Counted from the stretch's first letter, positions 55,071 through 64,000 are shown. The stretch is 64,000 bases of DNA from Fibrobacterota bacterium (GCA_003165595.1 PLWQ01000038.1:1-64000); one strand, 5' to 3'. Translations and numbers: made by a program. Notes: generated from the letters alone by a model not told the origin.

Positions 55071-56225
55071 CTACACCTTCCTCGCCGCGTGAAGCGGGCG
55101 ATACGGTTTTCGCACCTGAATGCCGGGCGCCCGACCGGCCTGGCTCGAAATATTGAGCAAAATGCCCATACTGCTCATGGTAAACACGAGGCTCATGCCG
55201 CCGTAGCTGAGAAACGGCAGCGGTATGCCGGTTGTGGGAATGAGGCCGACGTTGACAGCCGCGTGAATGAGAGCGTAAATCGCGAGAATAAAGGTAAATC
55301 CGAACGCCATGAGCTGTCCCATTTTGTCCGGCGCCCTCAGCGCGATCTTTATCCCGCAGTACACCATAAACGCAAACAGCAGCAACACCGCCACCGCACC
55401 CACGAATCCCAGCTCCTCGCCGAGTATCGAAAACACGAAATCGGTGTGCGGCTCGGGCAAATAGAAGTATTTCTGTCCCCCCTGGCCAATGCCCACGCCG
55501 AACAACCCGCCGTTTCCGAGCCCGATAAGCGCCTGATAAGCCTGATACCCGATGTCGCCCCTGTGGTCCGATGTGTGAAGGAACGCAAAGATCCTGTGCC
55601 TCCGGTATCCGGCCCCGAACGCCGCCACAACGGCAAGCGGCACCACGCCGCCAAGCAGTGCTGCGAGGTGTGAGATGCGAGCGCCCGCGACAAAGAGGAT
55701 GCAGATTCCCAGAAATCCCACCAGCGACGCGGTGGAGAAATTCGGTTCGAGTCCGATAAGGCCGCACACTATTCCTATTTTGACAAGATATCCGAGGAAT
55801 TTTCCGCCTTCCTTCACGCCGTCTTCGTCCTGCGCAAGCTGCGTTGCGAGCATGGTTACCAGCACCAGGAGTGCCAGTTCCGACACCTGAAACTGGACAA
55901 AACCGAGGGATATCCAGCGCCGGGCACCGTGAATGGCGCGCGCGGTGGGAGCAACCATAACGTATATCAGCAGCGCGATAACGGCCCCGTAGGCGATCTT
56001 GCTCTGCTTTCCCCACACATGGTAATCGACGTTGATAAACACCATGAAGCAGCCGAGCGCCAGCGCGGCGCGGATCGCCTGCCGCAGCAGAAAGAAGTTT
56101 GCGCCGCCGTACTTGCTCTGCGCGAGCGCGAACGAGGAGCTGTAGACCATCACGATGCTGATGCCGACCATCAGGAGCGTGGCAACGAGGAGTCCAAAGT
56201 CGATGCGCGACAGTCGCATGTTCAT
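55071..56225 (-). CDS. ftsW: Lipid II polymerase FtsW
   Basis: A 384-residue SEDS-family polytopic glycosyltransferase of septal peptidoglycan. About ten membrane segments are visible. The conserved Asp-type region is in FLHTSDHRGDIGYQAYQALIGLGNGGLFGVGIGQG and LPEPHTDFVFSILGEELGF, and the family end motif is TTGIPLPFLSYGGMSL. The ATG at 56225 overlaps the end of the fused murF-murD gene as ATGA. Confidence 0.95.
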   Translation of the reverse strand: MNMRLSRIDFGLLVATLLMVGISIVMVYSSSFALAQSKYGGANFFLLRQAIRAALALGCFMVFINVDYHVWGKQSKIAYGAVIALLIYVMVAPTARAIHGARRWISLGFVQFQVSELALLVLVTMLATQLAQDEDGVKEGGKFLGYLVKIGIVCGLIGLEPNFSTASLVGFLGICILFVAGARISHLAALLGGVVPLAVVAAFGAGYRRHRIFAFLHTSDHRGDIGYQAYQALIGLGNGGLFGVGIGQGGQKYFYLPEPHTDFVFSILGEELGFVGAVAVLLLFAFMVYCGIKIALRAPDKMGQLMAFGFTFILAIYALIHAAVNVGLIPTTGIPLPFLSYGGMSLVFTMSSMGILLNISSQAGRAPGIQVRKPYRPLHAARKV

Positions 56226-59032
56226 CGCGCCTCCTCCTTGAGCTTGCGCACGATCATGCCGAAAATCTCTCCGCGGTGTTCGTAGTTCTCGAACATATCG
56301 AAGCTCGAACACCCGGGCGAAAGCACAACCACATCGCCCGGCCGGGCGTTTTCCTGTGCGGCGCGCATGGCCTCTTCCAGCGATTCGAACGTTTCCTGCG
56401 GGGCACAACCGTGCCACTCTGCGGAGATTCTGCCGGCCGCTTCGCCGATGAGGTACACGCCTCGGACGTTGGTCCGGATCGCATCTTTAACAATAGAGAA
56501 ATCGCAGCCTTTGTCCCGTCCGCCGGCAATCAGATGCACGTTCCTGCCGAACGCGGTCACGGCGCACAGGACCGATTCGGCGGTCGTGGCCTTGGAATCG
56601 TTGTAGAACCGCACGCCCTTGATTTCGTCGATGTATTCCAGGCGGTGCGGAAGTCCCTTGAATCCGCAGATTCCCTTTGCAATCGCTTCGTCGCCGATGC
56701 CGGCGGAAAGGGCGAGCGCGGCAGCGGCGCATGCGTTGTCGTAGTTATGCGGCCCGCGCAGGTACATGGCGTCGGTTTCGAAAATTGCGCGCGTCACGCC
56801 GCTCATGGTGGCCCACACCACGCCGTCCCGGTGCCACACGCAGTCGGCGCCTTCCACCGGGCCGCCAAAGTACACGATGTTCGTCTTTCCGGCCATCGCC
56901 GCGGCCCATTCCACAAGCCGGAAGTCGCGGCTGTTAAGCACCAGGTAATTGTCGAACGTGAAATTGCGCGCAATTTCCTTCTTTGCTTTGTAGTAATCTT
57001 CTTCGCCGTCGTACCGGTCCAGATGATTCTTCATGAGGTTGAGCACGGCCGCCGCCTTGGGTTGGAACAGGTCGACGGTCTCAAGCTGGAAGCTCGAAAT
57101 CTCGGCGACCACGAAACCGTTGGCGGGCACAGAATCGATAACATTTACGAGCGGAATCCCGATATTGCCGGCAACCGCGTGCGGCGTCCCGGAAGCGGCC
57201 ATGACCGCGCCGAGCATGCTCGTGGTGGTGCTCTTGCCGCTGGACCCGGTGATGGCGATGAACTTCGCATCGGTAAAGCGGTAGGCCAGTTCCACCTCCG
57301 ACCAGACCGGGATGCCCTTTTCTTTGGCCTCGATGAGCACCGCAAGGTTCGAGCGCACGCCCGGCGACAGGATGATGACGTCGGCATCGAGCACGGCGCT
57401 GGTATGGCCGCCCGCTTCGTGCCGCACGCTCGCCAGGCCGCTGGCGGTAAGCAGCTTGTCGAGCTTCTGCGGCGAGCAGGTATCGCTCACGAACACGTCG
57501 ACGCCTTTACGTTTGAGAAATTTCGCCGCGCCGATGCCGCTTTTCGCCGCGCCGATGATGGACGCAAGTTTGGGCACCCAGGATTTCGGATACGATTTCT
57601 TCGCCTGCGCCCGGTGCGCGTTTTCGCCCGCGCCGTCCAGCCCTTCGTAGATGGTTTCCAGATGAACGCCGCGCGAGCCCTTGAGCAGGACCGTATCGCC
57701 CGACTTGATCATGTTTTTTGCAAGTGGAAGCGCCGCCACGCTCGTTTCCGCGGTTGCGATATTCGCGGCCGGTACGCCGGCCGCCATTGCGCCCTTCTTC
57801 ACAAGCTCCGCATGTTCTCCAACCGCAAGGATGCGGTTGACGCCGCTCTTGGCAAGCTGCCGGCCGAGCGCGGTGTGAAGTCGCGGCGCGTACTTGCCGA
57901 GTTCGAGCATGTCGCCCACGATGGCCATTTTCGGCTGTGGTCCGGCTACGTCCGACAGCAGTCCTATGCCGCTTTTCATGGATGAGGGATTTGCATTGTA
58001 GCAATCCACCACGAACGTGGCGCCGTGTTTCTTTTCTATGGTGCCTCGCAGGGGCGCCGGCCGCATGGCCGAAAACGCGGCGTCGATCGACGATTTGGAA
58101 ATCCCGAGCTTCCTGCCCACCGTGATGGCGGCAAGCGCGGCGTACACGAAGTGGCCGCCCGGCATGGGAAGTTCGTACACTTCGCCGTCCACTGCAAAGC
58201 GTATGCGTCCATCATCCGTCAATTCAACATTCTCGGCCCGCACGCCGCAGCGCTTCGACGTGCCGAAGAATTCAACGCGAGTACGCACCTTTTTTGCACC
58301 GCTCACGAGGAGCTGATCGTCGCCGTTAAGCAGGAGTATGCCGCTCTTCTTCATGCCGTCGACAATTTCGAATTTCGCCCGGGCAATGTTTTGCAGGGAC
58401 CCGAAATAGCCGATATGCGCGTAGCCGATGTTCATGATAATTGCAATGTCGGGCCGGGCGATTTTCGACAGTGTGCGGATTTCGTGCACGTGATTCGCCC
58501 CGAACTCCAGCACGCCCACGTTTTCTTTTCCCGTAAAGCGCAACAGGCACAGCGGCACGCCGATATGGTTGTTCCAATTGCCCTGAGTTTCGCTTACCGC
58601 AAGCGACTGTCCGAGTACGGCCGACACGAACGAACGCGCCGTGGTCTTGCCCGAGCTTCCCGTTATCCCGACGACGGGGCACGAGAGCGTGGTGCGGAAT
58701 CTTGCGGCAATCCGTTGCAGGGACTTGAGCGGATCGGTGACGAAGATAAGCCTGTTTCGCAATGAGGCCGGAAACATGCCGATTTTCTTTTTTGCAACGA
58801 GCGCCGCTACAGCACCCTGCTCCAGCGCGCTCTTCACGTAGTTGTGACCGTCGTCGGTTTCGGTTTCTAATGCGACAAAGACATCGCCGGCCGCCACTTT
58901 TCTGGAGTCGTTCCAGACGGCCGCAAGCGGCTGCGCACGTTGGCCGGGAGAAAGCGCGGTTTCGCCGCCGCAGAAGGCCGCGAATTGCCCCAGCGTGAGC
59001 CCCGGCCGTGCCTGTGTCGCGCTAGTTTTCAT
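56222..59032 (-). CDS. MurF-MurD fusion: bifunctional Mur ligase
   Basis: A single 936-residue frame holding two Mur ligases. Residues about 1-470 are MurF, which adds D-Ala-D-Ala (ATP motif GITGSSGKTTARSF; later DCYNANPSSMKSG, GDMLELGKYAPRLH). After a Lys/Gln-rich linker near 470-485, residues about 485-936 are MurD, which adds D-Glu (IIGAAKSGIGAAKFLKRKGVDVFVSD; ATP motif AITGSSGKSTTTSML; later NDSKATTAESVL, GGRDKGCDFS). In most dcw clusters mraY lies between murF and murD; here it is missing and the two genes are joined in frame. Starts inside murE (59032, overlap 11 bases). Confidence 0.92.
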   Translation of the reverse strand: MKTSATQARPGLTLGQFAAFCGGETALSPGQRAQPLAAVWNDSRKVAAGDVFVALETETDDGHNYVKSALEQGAVAALVAKKKIGMFPASLRNRLIFVTDPLKSLQRIAARFRTTLSCPVVGITGSSGKTTARSFVSAVLGQSLAVSETQGNWNNHIGVPLCLLRFTGKENVGVLEFGANHVHEIRTLSKIARPDIAIIMNIGYAHIGYFGSLQNIARAKFEIVDGMKKSGILLLNGDDQLLVSGAKKVRTRVEFFGTSKRCGVRAENVELTDDGRIRFAVDGEVYELPMPGGHFVYAALAAITVGRKLGISKSSIDAAFSAMRPAPLRGTIEKKHGATFVVDCYNANPSSMKSGIGLLSDVAGPQPKMAIVGDMLELGKYAPRLHTALGRQLAKSGVNRILAVGEHAELVKKGAMAAGVPAANIATAETSVAALPLAKNMIKSGDTVLLKGSRGVHLETIYEGLDGAGENAHRAQAKKSYPKSWVPKLASIIGAAKSGIGAAKFLKRKGVDVFVSDTCSPQKLDKLLTASGLASVRHEAGGHTSAVLDADVIILSPGVRSNLAVLIEAKEKGIPVWSEVELAYRFTDAKFIAITGSSGKSTTTSMLGAVMAASGTPHAVAGNIGIPLVNVIDSVPANGFVVAEISSFQLETVDLFQPKAAAVLNLMKNHLDRYDGEEDYYKAKKEIARNFTFDNYLVLNSRDFRLVEWAAAMAGKTNIVYFGGPVEGADCVWHRDGVVWATMSGVTRAIFETDAMYLRGPHNYDNACAAAALALSAGIGDEAIAKGICGFKGLPHRLEYIDEIKGVRFYNDSKATTAESVLCAVTAFGRNVHLIAGGRDKGCDFSIVKDAIRTNVRGVYLIGEAAGRISAEWHGCAPQETFESLEEAMRAAQENARPGDVVVLSPGCSSFDMFENYEHRGEIFGMIVRKLKEEAR

Positions 59033-60497
59033 TGCCCCGCATCTCCCTGTAGGCCGCCACAACTTCCTCTTTGTCATCAAAATGATGCCGCACTCCCTTT
59101 ACTTCCTGATAATCCTCGTGGCCTTTCCCCGCAATCACCACGCAATCGCCGGACCGGGCGATTCTAAGCGCCTTGCGGATCGCCTCTTTGCGGTCGGCAA
59201 GCACCGTGTGCGGGAAGTCCAGCGGCATTCCCGCGAGCACGTCCCGCAGGATCGCATGCGGATCTTCGCTGCGCGGATTGTCGGACGTCACCACGGCCTC
59301 GTCGGCGTTCTGCGCAACCGCCTGCGCCATGAGGGGCCGTTTTGTTTTGTCCCGGTCGCCGCCGCAGCCGAACACGCAGATGAGCCTTCCCCTGGTGAGG
59401 TTCTTGACAGTAGACAGCACGTTGACAAGCGCATCCGGCGTGTGGGCATAATCCACAAAAACCGAGAACGGCGCGTTTTCGAGCGGCACCCGGTCCATGC
59501 GGCCGGCCACGGCATCGACGGCGTCCAGCCCCCGAATCACGGCGTCCATCGATATTCCCAGGGCGTGCGCGCCGGCGACAAGTGCCGTTATGTTGTACAC
59601 GTTGAAGAAACCCGCCAGCTTCGACGAAACAGCCAGCAACGTTCCGGCAACGTTCAGGGAAACCGCGGTAGAATCCCAGGAACAGTCCCAGCCCGTGATG
59701 CATACGTCGGCTGCCGTGTTCTTGCCGAACGTCACGACGCGCGCCGGCGCCAGTTCCTGCGAGAGTTTCGCGCCGTACGGATCGTCGATGTTTATCACGG
59801 CGCTGCCGCTTGCTTTGAGGTAATTGACAAACAACAGCTTCTTTGCCTGGTAGTAATTCTCCATTGTTTCGTGGAAGTCGAGATGGTCCTGCGTGAGATT
59901 GGTGAATATCGCGCAATCGTACAGGAGCCCCGACACTCGGTCGAGCGCCAGCGAATGGGACGAGACCTCCATCACCACGGCTTTCGGCTTGTGTCCCGCC
60001 GTCCACATTTGCCGGAAGATCGACGCCGCTTCGGGCGTTGTGTTGAGCGCGGCGCGCGTGATTCCCGCGGCATGGTATTTGATGGTCCCGAACATCCAGG
60101 TATCCCTCTCGCCGTGCAGCTGCGACAGAAGCGACTTGAACAAATGGGCCGTCGTGGTCTTGCCGTTGGTGCCCGTTATGCCCACCATGGTCACGGCCGA
60201 CAGGTCGATCCCGAACACCAGGCGGCTTATAGCCCCCAGGCTTTTTCGCGTATTGTCTATCTGGGCCCAGGGAACCGGGCACTGCGGCTGGGCCTTTTCC
60301 GACAGCACGGCGCACGCGCCCTTGTCAATCGCGCCGCGGATAAACTCGTCGCCGTTCACCCGGAAACCCGGAATGCTCACAAAAAGTGAGCCGGGCGCCA
60401 CGGTGCGGGAATCGCAGGTGACGTCGGTGATACGGGGGTCGCCCGTTCCGCCGGCACATTTCATGGGAAGCTGCGCCTTAAGCTCATTCCAGGTCAT
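59022..60497 (-). CDS. murE: UDP-MurNAc-tripeptide synthetase MurE
   Basis: A 491-residue Mur ligase that adds the third residue to the stem peptide. It has DSRTVAPGSLFVSIPG, the ATP motif GITGTNGKTTTAHLFKSLL, NLTQDHLDFHETMENYYQAK and DYAHTPDALVNVL. The diaminopimelate/lysine specificity motif region shows TSDNPRSEDPHAIL; DNPR is the form seen in meso-diaminopimelate-adding enzymes, so DAP is likely. The ATG at 60497 overlaps the small gene upstream. Confidence 0.95.
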   Translation of the reverse strand: MTWNELKAQLPMKCAGGTGDPRITDVTCDSRTVAPGSLFVSIPGFRVNGDEFIRGAIDKGACAVLSEKAQPQCPVPWAQIDNTRKSLGAISRLVFGIDLSAVTMVGITGTNGKTTTAHLFKSLLSQLHGERDTWMFGTIKYHAAGITRAALNTTPEAASIFRQMWTAGHKPKAVVMEVSSHSLALDRVSGLLYDCAIFTNLTQDHLDFHETMENYYQAKKLLFVNYLKASGSAVINIDDPYGAKLSQELAPARVVTFGKNTAADVCITGWDCSWDSTAVSLNVAGTLLAVSSKLAGFFNVYNITALVAGAHALGISMDAVIRGLDAVDAVAGRMDRVPLENAPFSVFVDYAHTPDALVNVLSTVKNLTRGRLICVFGCGGDRDKTKRPLMAQAVAQNADEAVVTSDNPRSEDPHAILRDVLAGMPLDFPHTVLADRKEAIRKALRIARSGDCVVIAGKGHEDYQEVKGVRHHFDDKEEVVAAYREMRGNEN

Positions 60498-60708
60498 AGA
60501 CTGTTGCTTCCTGCCGGGATTTTCTCTTTCGCGCGACGATTTTCCGCTTCTTCCTGTCCCACTGCGCCCGGAATCCGGCCGCATTCTTCTCGATCCATTC
60601 CAGCGCTTTCTTCGTGAAGTGCGCAGAGTTCGAATCACTGCAACGGCCGATTTCTTTCAGCATCACGCAGATTTCCGCTTCCATGAATTCCTTGAGATCG
60701 CTCGCCAT
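60484..60708 (-). CDS. Small helical protein between ftsI and murE
   Basis: A 74-residue protein with a helical, charged sequence (LKEFMEAEICVMLKEIGRC, ALEWIEKNAAGFRAQWDRKKRK). The ALEWIEKNAAGFRAQW segment looks like a conserved small domain. GGGGGGA precedes the ATG at 60708, and it overlaps murE by 14 bases, so it is co-translated. No standard dcw gene of this kind is known to me; its function is unknown. Confidence 0.7.
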   Translation of the reverse strand: MASDLKEFMEAEICVMLKEIGRCSDSNSAHFTKKALEWIEKNAAGFRAQWDRKKRKIVARKRKSRQEATVYDLE

Positions 60709-60734
60709 AAACAATTCCCCCCGCTCCCGTCTCA

Positions 60735-62720
60735 TCACAGTTTTCTGGCAATCTCGCCGAACGAACACGCAAGGGTGCACACTTCGGCGTGATGGACCAG
60801 TTCTCCCGCCAGCGGGCTTTGCCGCGCCACGAGGCCTGCGCCGATAACATAGGGTGTGAGCCCTTTCAGGTTCATCGCGTTCACCGCGTCGCGCAGGTCT
60901 TTTCCCATGCAATTGGGCACCGCGACGTTTTCCCCGCTTCGGCCTCCGGCGGCAGGTGCGCCGGTGTACAGCAGCAGCTTTTGCGCGCCGGCAAGCGGTG
61001 TACCGGGTCGAGGTTCCTGAAACGCAATGGCGCCGCTGCCGCCGCCCACGAGTTCAAACGGGATGTGTTCCGATTTGAGCAAGCCTTCCGCCTTGTCGGA
61101 CGGCATGCCGCTGCAATCGGGCACCTCGGTCAATACGCCTGCCGCGGCTTCTTTCGCCGCAGCGGGCGCGCCGAGAAACTTCTCCGCGAATTCAAGCTGC
61201 GGGTGCGATACGATCTGGCTCATTATTTTCTGGAAGGCCGGCGCAGCGGCGGAACCGCCCATCTCGCTGTGGAGCGGTTCGTCTATGACCACGGCGCACA
61301 GCAGGAGAGGATGGTCGGCCGGGGCGAATCCGATAAACGAGGCCCATTGGCGCGTGGCGGAGTACGTTCCGGTCTCCTTATCGATTTTCTGGGCAGTGCC
61401 GGTCTTCCCCGCAACCGCGATGCCGTTTATCGCCGCTTTCATGCCCGTGCCTTTGCGAACCACGCCGCACAGCATGGCGCCGAGGCGCCGCGCGGCGTCC
61501 TCGCCGATCACCCGGCGCACCGGCCGGCATTCTCCGCTGTCAACAACGACGCCTCCCTGCGCCTGCACCGATTCCAGGATGCGCGGCTCCACAAGCACGC
61601 CCCCGTTTGCCACCGCGGCAAAAAGAAGGGACATCTGCAGCAACGTTACGCTCACCTCCTGGCCTATCGCCATGGTAACGCGGGTGCGTCCGGACCATTT
61701 GTCTATGGGGTGCACCACGCCGGCTTCTTCGCCGGGAAGAAGTATGCCGGCCCGGGCGCCAAACCCGAAGTCGCGCGCGTATTTGTACAGCCGCTCGTTG
61801 CCGATGTCGTTTGCGACCTTGGCGAAACACACGTTGCTCGAATAGCTCAGGGCCTCGGCAAAGGTGAGTTTGCCGTACGGTTTTTCGTCCCGGATCTTTT
61901 CGTCGTACACCTCGTAGACGCCGTGATTGCCGTCGATGGTGTCCGTTTCTTTCTTTACATGCTCCTGGAGGGCGCAGGCGGCCGTCACGGCCTTGAACGT
62001 AGAGCCGGGCTCATAGGTGTAACCGATGCATTTGTTAAGCCGTGCGTCCAGCGCGTAACGGTTGGGCATGTTCGGGTTGAACGCGGGCTCGTTCACCATG
62101 GCGAGAATCCTGCCGTTTGCCGGTTCCATCACGATGCACATGCCGCCCTTGGCATTCAGGGAGCTTACCGCCTGCCGTATCACGTTTTCGGCTATCTTCT
62201 GAATGTCGATATCGATGGTGAGGTAGACGTCGTCTCCGGCCCGGGGCTGCTTTCTCGGCAGATCAAGCGTCGGGTACTTGCGGTTGCGGCCGTCGCGCAT
62301 CACAATGGCCCAGCCGTTCTCGCCGCGCAGGTACTTGTCGAAAAAGAATTCCGCGCCGGCGAGGCCGAATCCGTCGGTTCCCACGCAGCCGAGAAGCGCG
62401 CCCGCGGCCTCGCCGAACGGGTACACGCGCCGCAGGGTCACCGTCCGTTCGGCCGAATCGGCCGGCCCGGCGTTCTGCGACGCGAGCATCGTTGCCGTGA
62501 GCGTGAGCTGGCTTCCCACGCTTGCAGCCAGCGCGCGGCCTTTTCTGTCGCGGATGTCGCCCCGCTTCGCGCAGAGCAGCACGCGCTGCTGCGCCTGTTT
62601 CCGGCTTTCGGCCGCATAGTCGCTGTTGTGCAGGACCTGGATGTAGAACAGGCGCGACACGATCCCGAGGCCGAGCGCGGCAAACACGAGAACGACGAAA
62701 TACGCCCGCGCCCTGAACAT
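60735..62720 (-). CDS. ftsI: Septal transpeptidase FtsI-like PBP with PASTA domains
   Basis: A 661-residue class B penicillin-binding protein. One membrane helix (about 5-25) is followed by a dimerisation domain, then a transpeptidase with SxxK in EPGSTFKAV, SxN in YSSNVC and KTGT in AGKTGTAQK. Two C-terminal PASTA-type domains (VPDCSGMPSDKAEGLLKSEHIPFELV and VPNCMGKDLRDAVNAMNLKGLTPYVIG) follow, which bind peptidoglycan in related SpoVD-like enzymes. It cross-links septal peptidoglycan. It starts 5 bases after the ftsL stop. Confidence 0.94.
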   Translation of the reverse strand: MFRARAYFVVLVFAALGLGIVSRLFYIQVLHNSDYAAESRKQAQQRVLLCAKRGDIRDRKGRALAASVGSQLTLTATMLASQNAGPADSAERTVTLRRVYPFGEAAGALLGCVGTDGFGLAGAEFFFDKYLRGENGWAIVMRDGRNRKYPTLDLPRKQPRAGDDVYLTIDIDIQKIAENVIRQAVSSLNAKGGMCIVMEPANGRILAMVNEPAFNPNMPNRYALDARLNKCIGYTYEPGSTFKAVTAACALQEHVKKETDTIDGNHGVYEVYDEKIRDEKPYGKLTFAEALSYSSNVCFAKVANDIGNERLYKYARDFGFGARAGILLPGEEAGVVHPIDKWSGRTRVTMAIGQEVSVTLLQMSLLFAAVANGGVLVEPRILESVQAQGGVVVDSGECRPVRRVIGEDAARRLGAMLCGVVRKGTGMKAAINGIAVAGKTGTAQKIDKETGTYSATRQWASFIGFAPADHPLLLCAVVIDEPLHSEMGGSAAAPAFQKIMSQIVSHPQLEFAEKFLGAPAAAKEAAAGVLTEVPDCSGMPSDKAEGLLKSEHIPFELVGGGSGAIAFQEPRPGTPLAGAQKLLLYTGAPAAGGRSGENVAVPNCMGKDLRDAVNAMNLKGLTPYVIGAGLVARQSPLAGELVHHAEVCTLACSFGEIARKL

Positions 62721-62725
62721 GACTG

Positions 62726-63145
62726 CTAGCCTTTCTCGCGGGAAAAGGGTTTCTTGATAATCGCGAAGAACTTCGAGGGATTCTGCCTGTCGAAGTTGCT
62801 GCGCCCGGGTTCGCGGATCACAACGATCTGCCCGGCGGCGGGATAGTCGAGGCCCCGATGTTCACGCATGATGGATTCTATGCGGGCCGTGCTCGACAGT
62901 TTTTCGTTGTACAGCCGCTGCGTGGCGCATTGCCGGCCGACTGCGGCAAGGCTGTCGGCAAGCGCGCTTTCGCGCACCGACAGGTTGGTGATAAAGATCT
63001 GCTTGGACACCATAAACAGCGGCCACACGATCAACAGCGCAATACAGGCGATGCCGGCGGCCAGTTCCCGCAGCCGCAGCACCGGGGCGGCCACCGGCGC
63101 GCCCCCCGACTTTCCCGTCTTTCTTCCCTGCTTGCGAGCAATCAT
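62726..63145 (-). CDS. ftsL: Cell division protein FtsL
   Basis: A 139-residue bitopic protein in the standard ftsL position. A basic N-terminus precedes one membrane helix (about 30-48, AAGIACIALLIVWPLFMVS) and a coiled-coil-like segment (LSVRESALADSLAAVGRQCATQRLYNEKLSSTARIESIM). FtsL sequences are poorly conserved, so the call leans on topology and gene order. The C-terminus is basic. Confidence 0.82.
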   Translation of the reverse strand: MIARKQGRKTGKSGGAPVAAPVLRLRELAAGIACIALLIVWPLFMVSKQIFITNLSVRESALADSLAAVGRQCATQRLYNEKLSSTARIESIMREHRGLDYPAAGQIVVIREPGRSNFDRQNPSKFFAIIKKPFSREKG

Positions 63146-63164
63146 GACCGGATACCCCTTTTTA

Positions 63165-64000
63165 TCAAGCTACCATCTCTGCCGCGCGCAGGCGCGCGCT
63201 GCGCGAGCGCGGGTTGTTTTCGACCTCAGACACCGACGGAATTACCACTTTTTTGTTTAGGCGCTTAAGCAATATTTTTTTCCCGCAGACGCAGCGGGGT
63301 AGTACGGGCGGACACACGCACCCCTGCTCACCGTCGCGAAAGAAATTCTTGACTATCCTGTCTTCAAGCGAATGGTACGAAATAACCACGATCCTGCCGC
63401 CTTTCTTTACTTTTGATACTGCCAGGGAAAGGCAGGCACAGAGTTCGGCCAGTTCGTCGTTTACCGCAATGCGCAACGCCTGGAACACCTTGGCGATTAC
63501 CTTGACCGGAAAGGATGGGCCGTATTCGTTTCGCAGGCAGGTCACGAGATCGATCGAGGTACGAAGGGGGCGGCGCTTTCCGCACGCCTTGACGGCGCGA
63601 GCCATGCGCATCGGGTTGGTGATCTCGCCGTAGGTCCGCAGCACCCGCGCGAGTTCTTCCTCGCTCAACCGCGCACAGAGCTCCGCCGCCGTGAAGCCGG
63701 CGGAAGGGTCCATGCGCATGTCGAGGTCAGATTGTTTCATGTACGAGAATCCGCGCTCCTGTGCGTCAATTTGACGCGACGACACGCCGAGGTCAAGCAG
63801 CATGCCGTCGATTGCTCCAATGTTGTGGCGCTCAAGAACAGAGTCGAAACGTGAAAACGGGCTTTGTTCCAGAATGACGGTTGCGGCGCTCCGCGATATC
63901 TGTGCGCCTATCCAGGCGATTGCGTCCGGGTCTCTATCGATGCCGATTGCCGTTCCCGAATCTTCGAGCCTTGCGATGATTTCTCTCAAATGACCGCCGC
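63165..64000 (-). CDS. rsmH: 16S rRNA m4C1402 methyltransferase RsmH (MraW), 5' end outside the window
   Basis: The frame covers 278 codons from the right edge and continues beyond it. It reads GGHLREIIARLEDSGTAIGIDRDPDAI, DGMLLDLGVSSRQIDAQERGFSY, and KKGGRIVVISYHSLEDRIVKNFF, matching the RsmH/MraW family, which methylates N4 of C1402 in 16S rRNA. The missing part is the first 35-40 residues including the DGTxGxGGHS motif start. It is the first gene of the dcw cluster seen here. Confidence 0.94.
   Translation of the reverse strand, partial: GGHLREIIARLEDSGTAIGIDRDPDAIAWIGAQISRSAATVILEQSPFSRFDSVLERHNIGAIDGMLLDLGVSSRQIDAQERGFSYMKQSDLDMRMDPSAGFTAAELCARLSEEELARVLRTYGEITNPMRMARAVKACGKRRPLRTSIDLVTCLRNEYGPSFPVKVIAKVFQALRIAVNDELAELCACLSLAVSKVKKGGRIVVISYHSLEDRIVKNFFRDGEQGCVCPPVLPRCVCGKKILLKRLNKKVVIPSVSEVENNPRSRSARLRAAEMVA

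Noticed and set aside
55740-55760. tRNA-like T-loop sequence GGTTCGAGTCC
   Set aside because: It lies within ftsW coding sequence and no acceptor stem or anticodon arm surrounds it; no tRNA was found in the window.
56276-57985. A 569-codon plus-strand frame opposite murF-murD
   Set aside because: Shadow of the fused ligase gene; composition and lack of motifs show it is not coding.
58995-60389. A 464-codon plus-strand frame opposite murE
   Set aside because: Shadow frame with no domain; the opposite strand has a complete Mur ligase.
60789-62729. A 646-codon plus-strand frame opposite ftsI
   Set aside because: It mirrors the high-GC ftsI frame, has Arg/His/Ala-rich composition, no ribosome site and no recognisable motif.

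Overview
The window reads as about 64 kb of a moderately GC-rich chromosome from a Gram-negative bacterium of the FCB group, most likely Fibrobacterota or a close relative. This is an inference. It rests on several secreted proteins that end in type-9-secretion-like or FlgD-like C-terminal domains, on PorV/FadL-like outer-membrane proteins, on secreted GH3 glycosidases and LamG, vWA and Fn3 proteins, and on a large division and cell-wall cluster. No tRNA, rRNA, insertion sequence or prophage was found.

Region 1 (1-13.2 kb, all minus strand) is a type I-E CRISPR-Cas locus with unusual extra genes. In transcription order it holds a strong sigma70-like promoter, a broken DUF6933-type gene, a 57-codon remnant of a diverged second cas3, an AIPR-family (abortive-infection) gene, cas3, cse1, cse2, cas7e, cas5e, cas6e, a BRO-N/DinD-like gene, cas1, cas2, a stand-alone DnaQ-like DEDDh exonuclease, the leader, and the first CRISPR repeat, which runs off the left edge. 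From AIPR to the exonuclease, genes overlap or lie a few to about 30 bases apart, so effector, adaptation and the three accessory genes look like one transcript. This is the best candidate for an undescribed system.

Region 2 (13.2-31 kb) is mixed. It has a secreted DUF2341/LamG protein, a hybrid histidine kinase, an overlapping AsmA-like/class III aminotransferase/radical SAM operon, a sigma54 activator with an atypical receiver domain, a YbgC thioesterase, a YkgJ-like cysteine-cluster protein, RNase HI, outer-membrane and lipoprotein genes, D-aminoacyl-tRNA deacylase, a tandem alpha/beta-hydrolase and a PfkB sugar or nucleoside kinase. Two copies of a structured, covarying repeat precede two of the plus-strand genes.

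Region 3 (31-48.9 kb) is accessory and secretory. It has a toxin-antitoxin pair with a palindromic operator, a 59-residue protein, lipoproteins, VIT/vWA, LamG and C_GCAxxG_C_C proteins, a truncated beta-helix-type gene, a large secreted protein, and an operon of a small CTD protein plus two tandem GH3 enzymes closed by a terminator. REP-like palindromes are scattered here.

Region 4 (48.9-64 kb, minus strand) is the dcw cluster in the order rsmH (partial), ftsL, ftsI with PASTA domains, a small unknown gene, murE, a murF-murD fusion, ftsW, murG, murC, ftsQ, ftsA, ftsZ. The mraY gene normally found between murF and murD is absent, exactly where the two ligases are fused.
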